7,215 nucleotides of DNA from Erysipelotrichaceae bacterium (GTDB taxonomy: Bacteria > Bacillota_I > Bacilli_A > Erysipelotrichales > Erysipelotrichaceae), in assembly GCA_017620435.1 (NCBI GenBank), contig JAFZQL010000214.1, positions 1 through 7,215 on the forward strand, written 5' to 3'. A model generated the notes under the pieces. That model saw only the letters and a program-made list of their open reading frames with translations. It was not told where the DNA came from and did no database searches. Below, one piece after another: positions 5,153 to 7,215 of the stretch. The translations under genes and the position numbers were made by a program. How positions within the stretch are numbered: position 1 is the first letter of the stretch; each line of letters opens with the position of its first letter.

Positions 5153-5958
5153 CATAGTTCCTCCAAAGTGGGCCACTGTCCCACTTTATCCAGATTCTCG
5201 ATCTCTTCCTTTAGTTTCCTGTAATCACATCCGTATCCGGTATTGAAGTCAGTGGCATAATATCCGTTCTCGAAGGTCTGCAGCTGTGCTGGTTTCGACT
5301 GCAGTCTGATCGTGGTATTTAGGACCTTGTCTTTGTATGCGCCTTTTACGGCCTTCAGAACGCCTCTGGCAATGTTTGTAGGTTCCCCAGCTGAATAAGT
5401 AACCATGGATATTAGAATCCGGTAATCGACATTTAATTCACTTGGAGAATCGAATATCGTTTCGTTGATCTTCTTGAGCGTCAGATCCACTCCTTTGATG
5501 GAATTGCGGTCCACATTCACAGGAATGATGATCAGGTCGGCGGCATAGACGCAGTTCTTCAGAAGGATCGGGATTCCCGGATTGGAATCTAGGATGATGA
5601 TCTGATACTCATCCTTTAGATCCTTCAGTGCCTTTGACAACAGAGCGATCTGGGAGTTTCCCTGCATATATTCCGCGACATCATCCAGCTCGATCTTGGA
5701 CGGGATGACAAAGAGGTTTTCGTTGGCTGCAGTAGCGTAGATTGAATCAGCGATACTCACTCTCTTGGTCAGGACTTCGGCAATGCCGGGGATGGTTTCG
5801 TAGTCTTCCACAAACTTGGATGATGCGTTTCCCTGAGGATCCAGATCGATCAGAAGTGTTCTGTATCCTGATTTAGCGAATTCGTATGCAAGGTTGATGG
5901 CAGTCGTTGTCTTGGAGCTGCCGCCTTTGCGGTTGTTGACTGATATGATTCTGTGCAT
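5152..5958 (-). CDS. parA: ParA family partition ATPase
   Basis: A 268-residue ParA/Soj-like ATPase of the MinD/Mrp superfamily, of usual length and without the extra N-terminal DNA-binding domain of type Ia ParA proteins. The deviant Walker A motif is KGGSSKTT (11-18), with K11 and K16. Walker A' is LLIDLDPQGNAS (36-47, D39 and D41) and Walker B is IIILDSNPG (121-129, D125), the latter with serine-asparagine where DCPPG or DTPPG is more common. It would form ATP-dependent patches on the nucleoid that pull ParB-bound DNA. Start at ATG 5958, because AAGGAGGTGA (5963-5972) lies just upstream; the in-frame ATG at 5976 overlaps the rep stop codon. It follows rep by 17 nt in one operon and overlaps parB. 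Confidence 0.94.
   Translation of the reverse strand: MHRIISVNNRKGGSSKTTTAINLAYEFAKSGYRTLLIDLDPQGNASSKFVEDYETIPGIAEVLTKRVSIADSIYATAANENLFVIPSKIELDDVAEYMQGNSQIALLSKALKDLKDEYQIIILDSNPGIPILLKNCVYAADLIIIPVNVDRNSIKGVDLTLKKINETIFDSPSELNVDYRILISMVTYSAGEPTNIARGVLKAVKGAYKDKVLNTTIRLQSKPAQLQTFENGYYATDFNTGYGCDYRKLKEEIENLDKVGQWPTLEEL
5166..5186. repeat. 21-bp dyad, copy 2, at the parA/parB junction (candidate parS)
   Basis: The same sequence as at 835-855 with a single base change (GTGGGC in place of GTGGGA), so one pair in the 10-bp arms is broken, while one extra outer A-T pair is gained. It lies within the last codons of parA (encoding VGQWPTL) immediately before the parB ribosome site. Conservation in both a coding and a non-coding setting suggests selection on DNA. 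ParB is the natural candidate binder. Confidence 0.7.
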
Positions 5959-5975
5959 GTTTTCACCTCCTTCCA

Positions 5976-6947
5976 TCAGCTCATCTTCCTGTACGGTATG
6001 AATTCCGATCCGGGTTCAAATCCCTCTTCCTTCAGTTTCTCCCTGGCGATGTCCCTGTCCCTGGCATGGGCAGCGAAGTTCATCTCGACATAGCTCACGA
6101 TGTTGCGGATCGGCTTGCCGGAGTAGTCCTTCCAGTCTCTTTTCATCATCTGTTCAAAATACCGGGTAAGATTGGATCTGGTGGTCTTGAGTTCTCCCAG
6201 CTGCATCTTTCTCAGCAATTCTCTCCATGCAGCGTACTGTTCTTCTTCAAGGACACAGATGATTCTTGTCTCGTACTGTTCATAAGTTTCAGTTTCAGCA
6301 CTAATATGTCCCTGTACAAGTTCCTGTCCGTTCTGATTTTGTGTGTACTGTTCAAGTCCGTTCTGTTCGTACTGCTCTAGTTCTTTCTGTTCATGCATGT
6401 TCTGTTCTTGTTCTGAATCTGAATCTGTTCTTATGTACTCTTCTTCTATCTCTATCTCTTTCTCTATCTCTGTCGGACAATTGCGGACATTCGCGGACAA
6501 TTGACGGACAATGTCCGTCCCAGCATCCGTTTCGAGAGTTTTAACAGCTTTTGAATCCATAGAACGGGCAATTCTTTTCCTTTCCGCGTCCTTTGTTTCC
6601 GAACCGATCAGTCCCGGTACAGCATTCAAGAGATATTCATTCTCCGAATACCCTTCCTCCAGAAGATTGTGCGCTCTGAGGAAAGCGATCGTCATCATAA
6701 CATTGTTCTCGTCCTCATCGATGATCAGGGCTACTTCCTTCTCAAAGGAATCCTCGATCCCTTTGTAGATGAATACACCATCATCCTGAAGCGTCTTAAG
6801 CATCATTTTTTGATAGATGATCGTGTAGGTGTCACCGCCGGCGAGTTTCCTGAGCTTCTTGATCTCCGGTGATTCAAAGAAATCCGACTTCAGACGCATC
6901 CAGTAATAGCGTCTGCTTCCGGATCTGACTTTCTTTTCTTGTTCCAT
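5976..6947 (-). CDS. Replication initiator, phage replisome organizer type
   Basis: A 323-residue protein. Residues about 8-110 match the phage replisome-organizer N-terminal domain of Bacillota phages and plasmids: RRYYWMRLKSDFFESPEIKK (12-31), the GGDTYTIIYQKMML stretch and ALIIDEDENNVMMTIAFL. This winged-helix domain binds origin DNA. Next is a long linker (about 115-235) rich in Glu, Gln and Tyr, with repeated EQY units and EIEKEIEIEEE. A C-terminal helical part follows (about 236-323), including KDYSGKPIRNIVSYVEMNF, which in relatives recruits host replication proteins. Start at ATG 6947, with AGGAG 9 nt upstream. An ATG at 6977 would have its ribosome site buried in the terminator hairpin, and 6992 is only TTG. 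Iteron-like repeats lie within the coding sequence. Confidence 0.85.
   Translation of the reverse strand: MEQEKKVRSGSRRYYWMRLKSDFFESPEIKKLRKLAGGDTYTIIYQKMMLKTLQDDGVFIYKGIEDSFEKEVALIIDEDENNVMMTIAFLRAHNLLEEGYSENEYLLNAVPGLIGSETKDAERKRIARSMDSKAVKTLETDAGTDIVRQLSANVRNCPTEIEKEIEIEEEYIRTDSDSEQEQNMHEQKELEQYEQNGLEQYTQNQNGQELVQGHISAETETYEQYETRIICVLEEEQYAAWRELLRKMQLGELKTTRSNLTRYFEQMMKRDWKDYSGKPIRNIVSYVEMNFAAHARDRDIAREKLKEEGFEPGSEFIPYRKMS
6449..6471. repeat. 23-nt polypyrimidine mirror repeat inside rep
   Basis: CTCTATCTCT and TCTCTATCTC are mirror images around a central T, with one more matching T on each side. Polypurine/polypyrimidine mirror repeats can form triplex DNA and melt easily. It directly adjoins the CGGACA repeats. 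The sequence also encodes the Glu/Ile-rich linker, so a purely coding origin is possible. Confidence 0.6.
6474..6518. repeat. Iteron-like CGGACA tandem repeats inside rep (candidate oriV)
   Basis: CGGACA begins at 6474, 6484, 6494 and 6505, spacings of 10, 10 and 11 bp, so all four face the same side of the helix. Three extend to CGGACAAT and two to CGGACAATTG. The last copy forms a perfect dyad, ACGGACA-A-TGTCCGT (6504-6518). Origins of phage-type replisome organizers are often embedded in the initiator gene itself, which fits this position in the linker-coding part. Confidence 0.6.
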
Positions 6948-6970
6948 GTGCTTGTTCTCCTTTCTGTTCT

Positions 6971-6999
6971 TTGACATAAAAAGCGTCTCCAAATATATT
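6971..6999 (+). promoter_or_regulatory. Near-consensus rightward promoter opposite the rep leader
   Basis: A perfect -35 TTGACA (6971-6976), a 17-bp spacer and a -10 TATATT (6994-6999, five of six). Transcription would begin near 7006 and run into the rep leader on the opposite strand. No + strand gene follows within the window, so an antisense RNA is the likely product. Confidence 0.65.
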
Positions 7000-7011
7000 T
7001 CGAAGACGCTT
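6978..7011 (-). terminator. Attenuator-type intrinsic terminator in the rep leader
   Basis: In - strand RNA, 13 continuous pairs (from AAGCGTCTTCGAA to its partner, including one U-G and one G-U) close a 5-nt ATATA loop and lead into five T, ending just before the ATG at 6977. The two wobble pairs become mismatches in + strand RNA, so the hairpin is built for leftward transcripts. It stands between the rep promoter and the rep start, as an attenuator would. Confidence 0.7.
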
Positions 7012-7131
7012 AACTTGGTTTTTCTGATACGTTTGTGATACGTTACTGCTTAATCAATATCTGTTTTTGTTATTTTTCCTAAACGATACAAAATGTCGAT
7101 ATTAACGAAAGTCCTTATTTATAAGGGTTTT
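7006..7131 (+). ncRNA. Candidate antisense RNA (about 126 nt) against the rep leader
   Basis: It would start from the 6971-6999 promoter and stop at a small hairpin (7111-7128, CCTTA stem with TAAGG, flanking wobbles, 4-nt loop) followed by TTTT (7128-7131). The 3' end coincides with the predicted start of the rep mRNA, so the RNA would cover the whole leader up to the attenuator. Alternative ends are the T-runs at 7064-7068 and 7073-7077. Predicted only from promoter and terminator geometry. Confidence 0.42.
7025..7044. repeat. TGATACGTT direct repeats at 11-bp spacing
   Basis: TGATACGTT occurs at 7025-7033 and 7036-7044, one helical turn apart, within the rep leader. A related ACGATAC lies at 7083-7089. 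They could be binding sites for Rep or part of the antisense RNA fold. Confidence 0.5.
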
Positions 7132-7145
7132 ATGAACATCGTCAA
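7118..7145 (-). promoter_or_regulatory. rep promoter
   Basis: On the - strand, a -35 TTGACG (7145-7140) and a -10 TATAAA (7123-7118), each five of six, are spaced by 16 bp. The start would be near 7111, giving a leader of about 165 nt before the rep ATG at 6947, and this transcript would also carry parA and parB. The remaining sequence to the window end (7146-7215) shows no gene or clear signal. Confidence 0.62.
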
Positions 7146-7215
7146 TTCTGCTCGATAGAACTTATCATTCTGGTTTCTTCTTAAAAGTCTCCCGTACGCA
7201 CCGCCATCTTAGATG

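Noticed and set aside
6233..6377. Repeated GTACTGTTC-like segments in rep considered as a second iteron set
   Set aside because: Copies (6233, 6272, 6344, 6368) are irregularly spaced and encode recurring Glu-Gln-Tyr units, so low-complexity protein sequence explains them.
6066..6872. Four rightward open frames across rep
   Set aside because: Reverse-strand shadows of the rep reading frame; Leu/Ser-rich and Val/Cys-rich strings with no ribosome sites.
7132..7215. Possible gene fragment at the right edge on either strand
   Set aside because: Only short frames broken by stops are visible, such as an eight-codon rightward frame ending at a TAG and a leftward tail; too little to support a gene.

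Overview
The window looks like the backbone of a mobilizable or self-replicating mobile element (a plasmid, or the core of an integrative element) from a low-to-moderate GC Bacillota (Firmicutes), probably a gut-type Clostridia or Erysipelotrichia member. This rests on the protein families present (phage-type replisome organizer, MobP2/MobL-like relaxase, AbiE, the DUF2975 plus small XRE pair), on strong AGGAGG-type ribosome binding sites and on sigma-A-like promoters. Genus, and plasmid versus integrated element, cannot be decided from the sequence.

Layout. At the left, on the + strand, is a two-gene cassette: a four-helix DUF2975 membrane protein (77-556) and a small XRE/Cro-type regulator (567-776), with its own promoter and a clean intrinsic terminator (798-826). 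Everything else is on the - strand. Reading right to left it starts with a control region (about 7145 to 6975) and the replication initiator rep (6947-5976), followed by parA (5958-5152) and parB (5152-4391). Next comes an AbiE toxin-antitoxin operon with its own promoter and operators (abiEi 4320-3745, abiEii 3748-2855). A 300-bp gene-free segment full of inverted and direct repeats (2555-2854) follows, then a ribbon-helix-helix protein (2554-2069) translationally coupled to an HUH relaxase (2069-855).

How the genes work together. Rep would initiate replication, probably at iteron-like repeats inside its own gene (6474-6518). ParA/ParB would partition the replicon, and AbiE would penalise its loss. 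The RHH protein and relaxase would act at an origin of transfer in the repeat-rich segment upstream of them. Replication control seems to be RNA-based. The rep promoter (7118-7145) drives a leader that ends in a strong intrinsic terminator just before the rep start. A near-consensus promoter on the opposite strand (6971-6999) would make an antisense RNA covering that leader and ending about where the rep transcript begins. That geometry matches the antisense/attenuation copy control known from pIP501 and pT181 replicons, here attached to a phage-type replisome organizer.

The most interesting non-coding signals are this antisense/attenuator unit, the four CGGACA iterons beside a perfect 23-nt mirror repeat inside rep, a near-identical 21-bp dyad at the parA/parB junction and at the relaxase stop codon (candidate parS), and the cluster of dyads upstream of the RHH gene (candidate oriT/operator).
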